The notes: generated by a model from the sequence alone, not told the origin. A stretch of DNA of 64,000 bases from Rhizophagus clarus (GCA_015698045.1 BLAL01000051.1:62001-126000); one strand, 5' to 3'; counted from the stretch's first letter, positions 46,220 through 58,933 are shown. Numbers and translations: made by a program.

Positions 46220-46715
46220 TTACCTACACTTCCAAGCATCTTCAATGAAAACACCTTCGGGTTTTCTATCTCCTTTCCAATATTTTATCATTTTCCTTAA
46301 ATATCTATCCAATTGTATTTCATCATAATCGAAATATTTACTACCTAAATCACTCCCATCCTTTTGTAAATTATAATTTACTTCCAAAAGATTACACGCC
46401 TTCCAAACTTTTTTAAAGCGATTAATTGCAACATTCATAAGATTTCGTAATTTAGATTCCTTTACTTCTTCATAACTCATTTTAATTGAAAATTCTAAAT
46501 CAGAATTTAAATCTAATGATTTAAAAAATTTCACATCATCAAATGTTCCTTGTACTAGTACATCAAAAAGTTTCTTATAAAGCATTAATTGATATTTTTC
46601 CTTTTTGTCATTTTTTAGGAGGCTGTTGACTTAGACTTGTTTCTGGTTCTTGATTTTCTTTTGGAACAACATTTTGTTTTTTCTTTTGAGTTCGGGTAGT
46701 CTTTTTAGAAGGCAT
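46220..46715 (-). pseudogene. Unknown Lys-rich protein, frameshift in an A run
   Basis: Starts at ATG 46715 (MPSKKTTRTQKKKQNVV, basic), reads to the run of six A on the coding strand (46616-46611), and there hits TGA. With one base fewer in the run, the frame joins the long downstream ORF that ends at 46220 (LYKKLFDVLVQGTFDDVKFF to IEDAWKCR), about 165 residues in all. The second part is helical and charged with conserved-looking aromatic residues. Family not recognised. A homopolymer indel may be real or a sequencing error. The last codons end AGG TAA, which could be a splice donor instead. Confidence 0.5.
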
Positions 46716-46936
46716 GGTAATGTTAAGAAGCGATAATTTTTTTGGTACATATGGTTTTAACTGAGTTTTTGTATCGGAAATGATTAATTCATCTCTATGA
46801 TCGTCGTCTATAGAATCTTCGTTAAAATACGGTTTTAATTCAACTTAATCGATAATTCCAAAAACGACTAATATAAATAATGATACATGGTTATAATATT
46901 GTGAAATTTATAATTATTTACCAAAAGTGAAAAGTG

Positions 46937-47179
46937 ATGTTTCCATCTTGCACACTTTGCTATATACCTTATTTACCTAATGATAAGTTCAAGGAAAATT
47001 TCAATCCTTGTGTCGAATATTTTATGAATAAGTTGACCTACAATGAAGAGGAAATTGATTTAATGATTAAATTAGCCAAACAAAATTGGTTAGAAGCCGC
47101 TAAAGAAAAGGTTAAGAATATTGTTATTGAAGCTTGTACTATACCATATTATATTAAATTTATAATAATAATACGATAA
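46937..47179 (+). CDS. Hypothetical small protein
   Basis: 80 residues from ATG 46937, divergent from the preceding gene (222 bases between starts). The middle part (CVEYFMNKLTYNEEEIDLMIKL) has gene-like composition; the end is AT-driven, so an intron may follow after about residue 68. No homologue recognised. Confidence 0.35.
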   Translation: MFPSCTLCYIPYLPNDKFKENFNPCVEYFMNKLTYNEEEIDLMIKLAKQNWLEAAKEKVKNIVIEACTIPYYIKFIIIIR

Positions 47180-47792
47180 TACAAGTGCGCAATACAAGAA
47201 ACTTTTATTAATATTTAAAGTAATGAAATATTCATGAGATTTTCTTGTGAAAGTGTATTAATGCATTCTTGCTTACGTATTATAGTGTAAACTGGTGAAA
47301 ACAGTAAGAAAATAATCAATCAAAATTAAAAGGTTAAGTATTTAGCATTTTGCTATAAATGTCGGGAAAGGCAACAAACCTAGCTCTGTTTCTCTAAACG
47401 TATCGTAGTTTCTATAAGTTGAACGTACCACTTTCAAGTAACAATTGCAGCATAAAGAGCAAATTGCTCAATAATTTGTGGCTTTCATTAAATAATGTGG
47501 GAGTTGATTGATTTGTAATAAGGTTAAGACAAGCAATACGTAATAAAATGATGATAATCAATAGTATTTTTATTTGAATATATCAAATTAAACAAGAACG
47601 AATTATTTACTGTATCAGTAATAATTTTATTCTTAACTAATGAACGATTTTATGTTTACATTCTTAAGCAAACTACATATCCTTGATATATTACCAACCA
47701 CTAATGTCAACGCGAGAGCAAATTCTAAGCAATAGATGTATAAAATAATCAGTCATTGACGTACAAAACGACCTCCTAATGCAGTAACACCA

Positions 47793-48418
47793 ATGCTTTT
47801 CACTCACTTAGATTGCCTCACCCTTTTTTTTTTAAATCTAAACGATTATGCTAAATTAATAAGATCTGTGCATGATTCTTACAATAGTATAATTATATAC
47901 TATAGTAAAAAAGCTGGAAAAATAACAAAAGATCTTATAGATTTATTTCAGAAGTTATTAATTTATGGACTTCATATACACGGTAAAAAATTCAAATTTC
48001 ATAATAATAGTATTGTTACATTTTATTTAATTTTGTATTAATTAATTATTTATCAGATGGAAAGGTGACGTTATTGATGTATGATCATTATAGTGTGAAA
48101 ATTGGGAGAATAAGAAAGGCAAATGAAATAATAATTCCTGTTGAAGAAAAAAAATTAGAAGCTCCATTCGCTATTGAACTTTTTTTTCAAATCAAGGTAT
48201 AATGGATTATTGGCTTTTATATGATGAATGATTTTATCTGATTGATTTTTATAATATTTAAGAGAAGACTTCAAGAGAATTTCAAAATAATCAATGAAAT
48301 TGAATGTGAAATTAAAAAAATAAAAGAAAATAATAACATTTACGCTACTGATGCCATAACTTATTTAAAAGAAGTTATAAAGGAAACTCCTCATACACCT
48401 AAGAAGAAGAATTTGTGA
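47793..48418 (+). CDS. Unknown three-exon gene
   Basis: Exons 47793-48009, 48057-48196 and 48263-48418; introns of 47 and 66 bp with GT..AG ends and matching phases; 170 residues. The middle (KVTLLMYDHYSVKIGRIRK) suggests a small beta fold; exon 3 is a charged helix with KIINEIECEIKKIKENN; the C-terminus is TPKKKNL. No known domain. The first intron is very short, and the start is uncertain because upstream exons may exist. Confidence 0.5.
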
Positions 48419-49355
48419 AATTATGATTTTATTTACCTTGTATGGCATAATAAAAATATACTTTTTACTGCTATTTTATTTATTTGTTAGATTTAACACG
48501 TAATGTCTTATAAATACTATGAATCAAAAATAAAATTGTAATCAATTATGTCTCATTTTTCTTAAAATTTCTAAAAAATGCTATATACTTGTAATTTTTA
48601 TGATTTTTACTTTATAGAGAACAGACTTGACTCACTTGAGTACTTAAGACTTGAGTCAGATGGTCTCTCAAGTAATATTGCAAAAGCAAATGATTTTTGT
48701 TTTGAAAGAATCGGTATAATTTTCAAGAGATGCAATTATATTAAAATACATTAAATTTTAGTCGAAAATATTATTATGTGATAACACCAAATAATATTTT
48801 TTCATACACATTTTTTCATTTGTCGATTCATGGGCTTGTCATAATTTTTAGGAACGGAAAATAAATTTTATTATGCAAATCATATATTTTGTTTTTATAA
48901 ATTTTTTTATTATTAATTGCACTTTACTCTATATTTTTGTTGAATTATCTATTTTTGAAGAACTAATTCTAATAAAATTAAACATCTAAGTAAAACTTAT
49001 TGTTAAATGATAATTTGTGAATGTGATGCATATGAACTTACATAAATTAATCAATTTCAAATCTGCTATAAATTAATAAAATTACAAGATATTATCACTC
49101 TTTGGCGATAATATTATTTTGCAAACACAAATCTACGCCTTTGATAAAAACATAATGAATCAGATAAAAAGACAATAAATATTTTCAGCAAAATATATTA
49201 ATGCATTAGAATGTTTTACGCATAAATTACTTTATAATTACATTGAAGGTTAGGATATCATAAAGTTTTAAAGAAACAATTCTCTAAATTAAAATAAAAC
49301 AAAAACATGTTTTGCATTATATTAGTAATCAAACTAATTAATACAATAATGCCAT
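48419..49355. other. AT-rich intergenic DNA
   Basis: Nothing recognised apart from CTTGAGTACTTAAGACTTGAGTCAG near 48633-48662, a short inverted word. Confidence 0.35.
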
Positions 49356-49805
49356 TTAAATCTGGTTACACCAATCAATGTTTCTTTCAAATAAAAAATT
49401 AATAATTTTGGGAGTTAAATTCCACCCTGTCTCATTAATTTCTGAAACTATGTTATTAGTAATATAACGTCTTATTGCAGCTACATTTTTTTTCCAATTT
49501 AATATTTTAACTAAATTTTCGCATTTACTGTATTTATGCTTTTTCATAACATTAAAAATCATTTTATCTATAGTTTCTTCCATAAAATAATAAAACATGT
49601 CAAGTATCTGTGCTGCATTCTTTAATTCATCCTCATCGAATTTTACATATGGGAACAATTTTTTATGTTCATCAATCATTTCTTTATAAATTAAGTCATC
49701 TAATGCTTTAGTTGATGAGTATTCGATCAATATTTCATTGAAATCAGGAATAATAATTTCATTATATTCCTCGATTAAATTATAAAATTTTTTTAAATCA
49801 GACAT
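49356..49805 (-). CDS. Unknown 149-residue protein
   Basis: Single exon from ATG 49805 (MSDLKKFYNLIEEYNEIIIP). Acidic and helical, with a C-terminal part WNLTPKIINFLFERNIDWC. Intact, no signal peptide or membrane helix. Family not recognised. TATA-like TTTTTATACC on the complementary strand lies about 35 bases upstream of the start. Confidence 0.55.
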   Translation of the reverse strand: MSDLKKFYNLIEEYNEIIIPDFNEILIEYSSTKALDDLIYKEMIDEHKKLFPYVKFDEDELKNAAQILDMFYYFMEETIDKMIFNVMKKHKYSKCENLVKILNWKKNVAAIRRYITNNIVSEINETGWNLTPKIINFLFERNIDWCNQI

Positions 49806-50689
49806 TATTAATAATTAATAATTACTGAATTCATCATCTTTTTTATACCTTTTTATTGTATGATTTATTATTGAGGGTTCAACCCCTCCTTTTCAGCTAT
49901 TTTAATACAAAATAATTTTCAATACAAAATTGTATTAAATTTTCATCAATGGTGAATACTTAAATACATGATTAATTTATCACGTGTATGAATCACGTGG
50001 ATTGTATCAAATCAAAAAAATTTTTTTCAAAAGAATTTTTTATTATAGTAAAATTTTAAAATTTAACGGGTAAAATTTAAGATTTTAATTGTCAATTACT
50101 ATTGTATCATTTTTTAATTGCTAAACAATTAATATTTAAAAAAATAATAAAGTATTAGAGAACGTGAACAAATTAGATACGCCTCTAAATTACATTTTAT
50201 CATTTAATAGAAAATGCCAAGATTTGATTAATTTCGACGCAAAAAATGTCTCATGAATGATTTAAGAGAAGTTTTGTTTATTCAGATTTATTTACTATGA
50301 TTTTGCAATCAAATATAACTAATGTTTATATTAACTTTTATTTTAAATTTGAAGAATTTTTATTTTCTTGTTCATTACTTTATTAAAATGAAATATGAAT
50401 ACAATTGTAGCCGTTTTAAAATACAGTGATCGGCAAATTCAAAATACAATATCGGGTAATTTTTATCGCCCTCTATATACTGTTATATTATTAAATTGAT
50501 GATTATGTTGGTTTTAAAATATTTATTCTTACAGAATACTTGATATTCTTCATAACATCGTTTTTCATATATGCTATATTATAAAAAATTATTATTGTGA
50601 CGAAATATTTTTAAATGTAATAGTGTAGAATTGACGCGAGAAAATTATTGATTTCGATGAACTTATTTAACGAGTCCAAAGTTCGAATT
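49806..50689. other. AT-rich intergenic DNA
   Basis: No gene seen. Confidence 0.4.
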
Positions 50690-51560
50690 ACCAGTATTCT
50701 ATTAAGGCAATTTCATCCATTTTTAATCAGGATTGTAACAATACTTTGTTATTTTTCCTTGCTTAAATATAATGCATTGAATTTAAAGACTTAAATACTA
50801 AAAAAATGTATTCTAATGTAAATAAAAATGTTTTTTAAAAAATAAACTAAATTACCTTCTATTAATTTAAAAACGTTACATGAGCCGGTATTCGTATTAA
50901 TTAAACTTTATCAGAATTGGATTCTTCATTTCTTGATAAGTTGATAATGCATTCTAATATCAGAAAAATATCATATTTTTTATAATTTCTGAAAAAATTT
51001 ATTAAATGCAATAAACTAAAAATTGAATACAAATAACTTTGATTTTAAAATAAATATTGTCAATTAAAAAAATGAGAAATTCATTAAATTTGCTCTACGT
51101 ATATTGATGATGTTTCTATTAAAGTTACAAAAACAGTTCTTAATCAGAATTGTAAAAATAATCTGTTTGAATATAATGAAAAGAAATGTGATGTAATGTA
51201 AATAAAATATTATCACAAAAGTAAATTTATTCCCTTATATCAATCTAAAAATATTATATGAGTCAGTATTAGCCATTATCAAACCTTTATTAGAATAAGT
51301 TTTTTCATTTCTTTATATGTTGATAAGTAGTCTAATTTCAGATAGAAATTTAACATATGAAATTAATTAAGTTACGAATAAAATTGGCACTATAAATAAA
51401 ATATTATATATTGACAAATAAATAAAATGTTAACATTAAAAACTGTTGTCTAATATGACTAATAATATTTAAAAAATCATTAAATTTGTTTTACATGTCT
51501 TGAATATCAGTCTATTAAAATTACAACAACAGTTTTCAATAAGTATTGTACGGTAAATTT
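50690..51560. repeat. About 400-bp tandem repeat, three diverged copies
   Basis: Landmarks recur in order: TTAATCAGGATTGTAA (50724, 51141, and degenerate at 51537), ATGTAAATAAAA, then AAAACGTTACATGAGCCGGTATT / AAATATTATATGAGTCAGTATT, then TTCATTTCTT.ATA.GTTGATAA. Spacing about 417 and 396 bases. Well diverged, so old. Confidence 0.6.
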
Positions 51561-51838
51561 TTATCATTTTATAATTTAATAAGTTAAAAAAGAAATTAAT
51601 GAAAATGTGATAGATTAGTTATTATAACAATCAAACTAATCACCATTTGATGGTTTGATTAAATACTTTGAATTATTATTAAACCATTAAAATCATTGAC
51701 TTCGATTATTTTTCTTAGTAACTTTATTAATAAAATGCAATCATCTTTTATTTCATGTTTGAATTATTTAACATTTTTAATATAAATAATTTATAATAAT
51801 TAATAAAATAAATAATTTATGATAATCAAATATAATTA

Positions 51839-52788
51839 TTAATCAATTAATTTAGCTCCCTCGCAAATCACTTTAACATAATCATTTGAGTTACTAATAT
51901 GCAAATGTTTTTTATGCAATTTCATCTCGATTAAATTATTTAATGCAAAATACTTTAACGCTTCTTGATTAAATCCAAGGATTGCTCGTATATCTAATTC
52001 AATAAATTCCAAATTTTCATATAATGAGTCATAACCATAAGGACCAAATAAAATTAATATGTTTCTAGCGCCATTTAAGATTGTTAACAATGATTTGTTT
52101 AGATTTTTTTTATAAAAATCAATATTAATACGATATTTTTTATCATTATACTTCAAGTAATCTAAAGTTAGCATTCTAAATTTATTAAAATAAATGTTAT
52201 CATCCAGAAATTTGGCACTGTAAATAGACTCCAACTTATGATAATTAAAAAAATGTTCCAAGTATAATGATATTACATACATTTGAATTAAATTCAGTTC
52301 TAAACCATTAAATTCATTTTTAATAATATTAATAATTAGTTTTATGATTTCAATTTCTATTAAATCTGTTTGCTTTATTATTGCTTCTATATTGATAGTT
52401 AATTTGGTATACGACGAATTTCTTAAATGAACCATTGAATTTGCGAATTCGGCACAACTATCATTCCACCAAAGAGGATCTCCTTTTTGAGGAATTTGCA
52501 GATTGTTGAACGATGGTAATTGTAATATTGGTTTATACAAAAATGCTTCTTCATCATTAGAGTTAGTATTAATACCAAATAGGATGTCATCAACAAGTAT
52601 AATATTATCTAAAATATTTAATTTTAATAATTCATTGTTTTTTAATAATTTAATAATGTGTTGTATTATTTGATTATAATAATTTTTGTTTTTACATTCT
52701 ATTTGATAATTATATTCTTTATAATCTTCAATTATAAGGTTGCTAAATAAATTTGCTAAATCATCGCCTGAAGATATGTTTTTTTGAT
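51839..52788 (-). CDS. Unknown protein, C-terminal exon
   Basis: The frame is open from 52788, just after an acceptor-like TTTACATAACAG, to the stop at 51839 (316 codons). It starts DQKNISSGDDLANLF and includes GDPLWWNDSCAEFA and ILFGPYGYDSLYENL. Mostly helical, no known domain. There is no upstream ATG in this frame, so an upstream exon is needed. The preceding ORF on the same strand (52848-53546) is a natural candidate, but no donor with matching phase was found; either the two are separate or another indel lies between. Confidence 0.5.
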
Positions 52789-52847
52789 CTGTTATGTAAA
52801 ACAGTTATATTTATAAACATTCATGTATTATATGTTTTACAAATATA

Positions 52848-54778
52848 TTAATTATTCAATACGGAATTTTCTGAATTAAGACATTCATTAATTGTTTCCT
52901 GTATTAACAATAGTTTGATATCATCTTCCTTAAGACAGTTTAAACTAATTGTTTGCCGAGCATTAGTTAATTTTTTTTCATATTTATTATTAAAATTTTC
53001 TTTTTGCTCATTATTCAACGATTTGAATAAATCATCCCTAACATTTATAATGTTATTTTTTTCATGTTCATTTAAAATTTTTACATTATTTGAATTTACA
53101 AAATCACGATATATGTTATAAGTGGAAATAATTATAGCGTCATTAGGATCTAAATTACTATAATTTTTCGAGTTTTCATTTGCTTGTGTAACTAAAAAAC
53201 TATTTACTTCGTCATTTATTGCATTTTGAGCAATCCCAATATCTGCAATCATATTTTTCTTGTCATTGTCATTTATTTTGGCATTATCTAAACTGTAATC
53301 TTTGAATTTAAATTGATTTCTGTTTTTCAACCTGTTAGTATCTTTAAGGTTTCTTCGTTTTTTATTTTTATGGCTAGTTATGTCATCTTTATTACGTCTT
53401 CTATTTAATTTTGCTTTTTGGTCATTATCGTTAAACGTATGTTCAAAATTCATTTGATTGCCGTTATTATTTTGTGAAACTTGATTTTCTAATTCATCTC
53501 TATTGTTTTCCATAAATTCATCCATGTATTGATAATCATCTTGCAAATCTTGATTTTCAATGTTTTTATTATTATTTATGATTAACTGATCAAAATTTTC
53601 TTCATTATTAAATCGTAGTATTTAACTAGAATTTTTAACCCGTTTTCTATTTTCTCATTATTTATTTTCATATTATTAGCACAATCAATTATAGTTGCAC
53701 AGATTTTTTCGCCATGTTCTTTATTTTTGGAAATAAGATCTTTTCCCAATTCAATACGCTTTAGTACATTAAATGAATTGTATGCATCATTCAAGTTTTT
53801 GGGATTTAATAATTTTAAAAACATTTCAGAAGGATTTGGTAAAGAAGAAACAATTAATGAAGCAAATTCGAACATTCTTACAAAGTAGAATAAATAAAAT
53901 GAAAATTTTAAATCGCGTTTCAAACATTTGGTCAAATTCTTTTTAGCTATGCGATTGTCAGGAGATTCTGTATCAGAGTTTATTTTTTCCGCCACAGTAT
54001 TTATTGCTTTAGATGTGTTCTCATTTTCCATTATTGATGAGACGCATTTTGAAACTGAATTATTCAATTTTTTTACAAAAGTAGGTCGGCTAAGATTTTT
54101 TTTACTGTTTTTATTTATAGACGTAGAAAGTTCATTTTCGTAATATCCAAACATTACCAGTCCTAATAAAAAAAATCTTACTAATTTATTCCATCCATAA
54201 ATATAATCGAACTCCCAATTTTGTAATAAATCTTGAACAATGCATTGAATCATTCCCGTATATTCCAATTAAACTACATGCTTTTCATTGTATTTATAAG
54301 TAAATTCAGATAGTTTCATCCATTCTAATCGTTGATTTACAGATTCATTATCGAGATAATTTCCGACCGCTAATAATTTTGCAAGTGAAGGAAGCCCATT
54401 TAAGTTGTAGCCTATAAGTTTTGCAAAGTCTTCATCTATTTTTTTTGGTGGTTTTTCTAAATTTAATTCAGAATCAAAAATAATATTGTAGTTTCTTGAT
54501 TTTCCATTAATCTTAATTTTATAATTCATTTCTTTTTTAGTTGTTAAAAATCCTTCATGCATTAGTGCATAATAAGGTACAGCTAAAATTGATGATATTA
54601 ACCCATAATTTTTAGAATTTTTTCTGAATTCTGAAATAATACTAATAATTTTTGCATAGTAATCATTAATAGTATTATCTTTTAATACTGTATTAATATC
54701 TATAGTATTATTATTAGAAGCAACAGTTGTTGAAATTTCATTATTATCAATTAATGGAGGAGAGGGATAACTTGCCAT
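52848..54778 (-). pseudogene. Large unknown gene, one stop and one frameshift
   Basis: ATG at 54778 (MASYPSPPLIDNNE). The frame is open to 53582 except for TAA at 54271-54269. Near 53600-53620 the frame must shift by one base (around a TTTAAT run) to join the next long ORF, which ends at 52848. Together about 640 residues. First part: IDEDFAKLIGYNLNGLPSLAKLL; second part with a possible hydrophobic helix (KLVRFFLLGLVMFGYY) and KFSFYLFYFVRMFEFASL; third part very Asn/Lys/Asp-rich (NRRRNKDDITSHKNKKRRN), likely disordered and nuclear. Family not recognised. It is head to head with the MATA_HMG gene. Confidence 0.5.
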
Positions 54779-54951
54779 AATTATTTCTGATAAAATTTGT
54801 TAAAAAAAAATGATCTATTTATATTAAATAAAGTATTGTTATTTCTTGCAATAATTTTTAATTCAACAAACTTAATACTTCAAATAATCAATACACAATT
54901 TTTTATAAATACATACAGATACATTCTCTCTATATGTTTATTTGATCATTT
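54779..54951. promoter_or_regulatory. Short divergent promoter region
   Basis: Only 173 bases separate the minus-strand ATG (54778) from the plus-strand ATG (54952). TATAAATAC at about 54905 serves the plus-strand gene and the complement of TTTATATTA near 54818 could serve the minus-strand gene, so both may be controlled together. Confidence 0.45.
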
Positions 54952-55308
54952 ATGAATTTGCTTCATGATTTTAATAATTATTACATTCCGAAAGAATACA
55001 TACCCATAATTGTTAATAAGAATTTATTCAAAAATTCTGAGAAAGCAGTGAGAACATATAAAAATATAAATATACCTTTGTATGTACTAAATGATTTTGA
55101 ATTAAGTATAAAAAAATCACCGAATTCATTTATAATTTTTAGAAAGGAAATGTTTAATAAAGTTAAACTTAAGCATGCAAATTGTTCATCGCGTGAAATA
55201 TCAAGAATTATTGGCAATATGTGGAATAAGATGACTTTTGAACGTAAATTTCCTTATTTGCAGAAAGCCAACGAGTTAAAAAAAAATTATGATGAACTTT
55301 ACCCATGA
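54952..55308 (+). CDS. MATA-type HMG-box protein
   Basis: 118 residues, one exon, intact. Residues about 54-117 form an HMG box of the MATA_HMG class: KSPNSFIIFRKEMFNKV, then SSREISRIIGNMWNKM, then FPYLQKANELKKNYDELYP. This class includes fungal mating-type regulators and binds bent DNA in the minor groove. Glomeromycotan genomes carry dozens of such genes, most not linked to mating. The N-terminal 50 residues are short and not conserved in my reading. It starts at the first ATG after a TATA box. Alone, it does not mark a mating-type locus; homeodomain genes are not seen here. Confidence 0.85.
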   Translation: MNLLHDFNNYYIPKEYIPIIVNKNLFKNSEKAVRTYKNINIPLYVLNDFELSIKKSPNSFIIFRKEMFNKVKLKHANCSSREISRIIGNMWNKMTFERKFPYLQKANELKKNYDELYP

Positions 55309-55862
55309 CAAAAATATAAAACGGTTATAAGTAATATTAAAAAGCGTGAATACATAAAAAAAAAAGAAATTAATAACAATTTACAGTATTTAAATATTAA
55401 AAAATTAATAAATAACAAATTGATTAAAGGTCTATTTAATAATAATTAGTTATTTTTAATAGTGCAAAATTTAAATTCTATCATTATTACTTAACGTTAA
55501 TACATTACATGAGTAAGTATTATTAATAAACAATTAAAATTGCTATTATTATTATATAAATTTTGATTAATGTATTGCTCACTAATAGTTAATTATTTCA
55601 ATATATTCAATTAGATGGTATTGAAATTTCATTGTTTTCCTAGGTATTCACTTAAGCACATTAAAATTTTAAATAACAATTTCTGAAAAATTTTAAAACT
55701 TATAAATCTCGCAATATACCTACTGCAATTTATCAAAAATCTGAATCAAACTTGTTAATTAAATTTGGTACATGTTTAATAATTCAATCAATAAATAATA
55801 CATTATTTTTAAAAAATATATATAACATAGATTTAATTCTATTATAAATATAAAATTTTCAT
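55309..55862. other. AT-rich intergenic DNA
   Basis: Many TATTAATAAT words, no gene. Confidence 0.4.
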
Positions 55863-56896
55863 ATGGAAATAAAAGAAATCAATGGATTTGAATTCGATGA
55901 TAATATTCAGCAACCAAATCAGTTCTCTGGCTATTTCGTAAGAGAGAGTTATGTCTTGGTTAAATTTAAGAATAAAAATTCTATTTTGATTAATAATAAG
56001 GAATCGAATAAAATACTTTCAACATATACAAATTTATCTTCAGTTGATGCTTATAAAAAAAAATAGAAGAACCATCCAATTGCTTAATCAAACTTGGCAA
56101 AGAATTAATCGACGATTATAATTTTAATTATTTTCTGTTTCAACATGATTATGAAATATATTTTAAAACACCAAAAATGTCACTAATAAGATTAGAACAA
56201 CGGTTTATATTGAAAGACTTACCTACGTGACACATATTTGAATTTATTATGCCATATTTAAATTACAATCTTGAATTAGATATAATAAAATCTATTACTA
56301 AGTTAGAAAAAAATAAAATTTGAAAATTGAAAGAATATTTGGACGAGTATTTAGAATATGTGATTGATCGTCCGAAAAGCATTTACAAAATTAACAAGTT
56401 GATACTACCATATGACTGTATTTATAAATTACAAATTGAGCAAATAGCCGCATACTTAGTCAGCAGTTCATCAAATGTAATTCATGAAAATATGGACAAT
56501 AATACTGTATCAATGAATAATTATGAATCTAATGAAAGGTTTATAAAATGGATTGCCGCTATGCTTGGAAAAGACAATTCTAAAATGAAAAAAATTTATG
56601 AATTTAAATACAATATTGAAAATCTCACCGAACAAATAATAAATCTAGAAAACAGTTTGGTTGATAATTCTGAACAGAGACTATGTTTAATCGATTTGAA
56701 GCAAATTATTATTAGGTATCTAATATCTACAAGCATTGTAATTCAGTATACTAAGAACAGCGCAACTATTATAAATGATTTAATTTATGACTGGATTAAA
56801 AAAATAACTAAACTCAATCAAAAAAAAATCAATAATTTAAAGCTGTATTTAGATTTATATTTAGATTACACAATACAAAGAAAATTAGATAATTAG
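55863..56896 (+). pseudogene. Unknown gene with frameshift and two TGA stops
   Basis: ATG at 55863 (MEIKEINGFEFDDN). After 64 codons a run of nine A (56055-56063) leads into TAG; adding one base in the run joins a frame that stays open to 56896 apart from TGA at 56228-56230 and 56321-56323. About 344 codons in total. Segments: GYFVRESYVLVKFKN, LIKLGKELIDDYNFNYFL, KWIAAMLGKDNSKMKK, YIIRYLISTSIVI-like helix. Composition and spacing are gene-like, so it is one damaged gene. Both TGA sites could be former TGG codons. Family not recognised. Confidence 0.5.
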
Positions 56897-58726
56897 TTTT
56901 CATTATAATTTTAAGTAATTTACTAACTTTAATCAAAATTTATCAGTCATTAAAAATTTCTCCATAAATTAAAGGCAAATTTTTTTTAATACGTTTGCCA
57001 ATTTAAAAAATTTTAGCGCAGCATTGTCTTCAAATATATAGCGTATATATATAATTAAAATTTAGCTAAAATTAATTTAAAATTTTACATACTGTTTTAT
57101 AACCTTTAAAAGTGATCATATATTAAATTTTATTAAAATTAGATGATTATTGAAATACTTTTACTATTAACAACTTTTTAAAATTAGGCAAATTATAAAA
57201 TTTAATAAATATTGTAAATATATGAAATATTATTTTACTATAATATGTAATTTGCAATTAAAATTGTATTTACGAAAAAAAATTGGTAATTATTTATGTA
57301 GACTTTGTAAGTTTAATATTGGTTAGTTTTTGCAAAAATCATAAATTTTGAATTTACCATAAAATTTATTAAGAAACCTGCCTTTTATTTATTAAGTAAC
57401 CTGATTCCTCATAAAAAATTACATATATTTATATATTTAAAAATAATACTTACCTTTTACTAATAAATTGCATCTGGAGGTTGAAATTATAAAAGTTAGC
57501 TTAATATAAATTTTTTATATAAGTATTGTATTAATAAAAAAGGTATTTAAATAAGTAAAATAGATCCTAAATAACAAAAATATATAAAGTTTTTATAATA
57601 TACAACTTAAAAAAAATTATGTTATATAAAATATAAAAAATCATTATTTATTAGTAATTACGAGAGAAATGAAATTTCCACTGATTGTTATTATTTTAAA
57701 TCTGTTGTTTAATTAACATAAGTTTTCCATTATGAATAAAAATTTTATGAATAAATTATTTTAGAAAGTTTTATAGTGATATTGAGCAATAATAAATAAA
57801 CTGTTATTTTTTGGAATGTTAAGCATATAAAGCCCATCAATTAGAGCGTCCATGATGTATTAATCCCGCTTTATTCGCTATTTTAACTCATTTTTTTGCA
57901 TATGTTTAATTAATAGCTTGGTATTCATGTAATCACGAATTTTATTATTAATTTTATCAAGATAATTTAGCTTAGATATTTACATATTAAATTTAAATAG
58001 ATAAAATGAAATAAATTTAATTACTATAAATGATTTGATTATCAAATTATACAATTTTATTTCGCGAGTGAAATTATCTAAGTAAATTATGTTAAAACAA
58101 ATTAATCGGTAAACTTATACTCTGTAAATTTGATATCTCTTTCACTAAACAACAAGGAAGAGCGTGTTTAACACAAGCACTACTGCGTACATATTTCTTT
58201 ATTATTGAATTAATAAATTGAATCTTTATACTAATATTCCACTTATGAAAATTGGGTTACAAAATATTTATAAATTTAAAATTTTAAATTCATTTATATT
58301 TATTAATAATTGATAAAATCGAGTGTAATATTATCACTTCATATGAGACAAAAATTTTGTAACTTTTCTTAAAATTCTTATTTGCAAAATTCATTACAAT
58401 AAACGAGAATTAATTAATAAAGAAATATTATAATAATCAGATAACTTGACTTATAAAAAGATGATCTATTGTTTTTGAAATAAAAACATTCGACCATTAT
58501 AATTTTGTTAGAAAAAATTTTTCTTTATCGACCAAATTAACAACATCCGATAATCCGTTTTTTGTAGTAATTTATATTAATTATCTAGTAAGTCTTAATA
58601 CCAAAAATTATCATCTTTCACATATTCAATAATTGTAAGTCAAAGTAATTTTCTACGAACATAGTGATACACTAAGTATTATTATGAATTAATCACATTG
58701 CTATAATTAAAATTTTCCTATTAATT
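56897..58726. other. Very AT-rich non-coding DNA
   Basis: No ORF above background; no repeats longer than simple TA/AT tracts seen. Confidence 0.4.
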
Positions 58727-58933
58727 TTAATTAATAATTATTTTGCATTTCATGCATGATCGCTTTAAGCATACATATAAGCAACAAATTAGCATGATAA
58801 CTGCGATAACTGAAATAAATGAAATTATAATCAAAATGCAATTATCACAATCTTTGATTTTAGTATTAAGTTGTATTGCTTCGCAATGCTTTAGTAAAAG
58901 AAAGTCAATAAATAATAAAATTATAATATCCAT
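58727..58933 (-). CDS. Possible small membrane protein
   Basis: 68 residues. MDIIILLFIDFLLLKHCEA looks like a signal peptide with a cleavage-like CEA site; a second hydrophobic segment (ILIIISFISVIAVIMLICCLYVCL) is followed by KRSCMKCK. Six Cys. This is the layout of a small secreted-route membrane protein, but hydrophobic ORFs arise easily in AT-rich DNA, so it is uncertain. Confidence 0.3.
   Translation of the reverse strand: MDIIILLFIDFLLLKHCEAIQLNTKIKDCDNCILIIISFISVIAVIMLICCLYVCLKRSCMKCKIIIN

Noticed and set aside
54952-55308. Mating-type (MAT) locus
   Set aside because: One MATA_HMG gene without linked homeodomain genes is not enough, since this class is multi-copy in these fungi.
39400-56323. 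UGA read as tryptophan in nuclear genes
   Set aside because: Several TGA stops fit Trp, but TAG and TAA stops also occur and intact genes end in TGA (for example 47793-48418), so decay is simpler.
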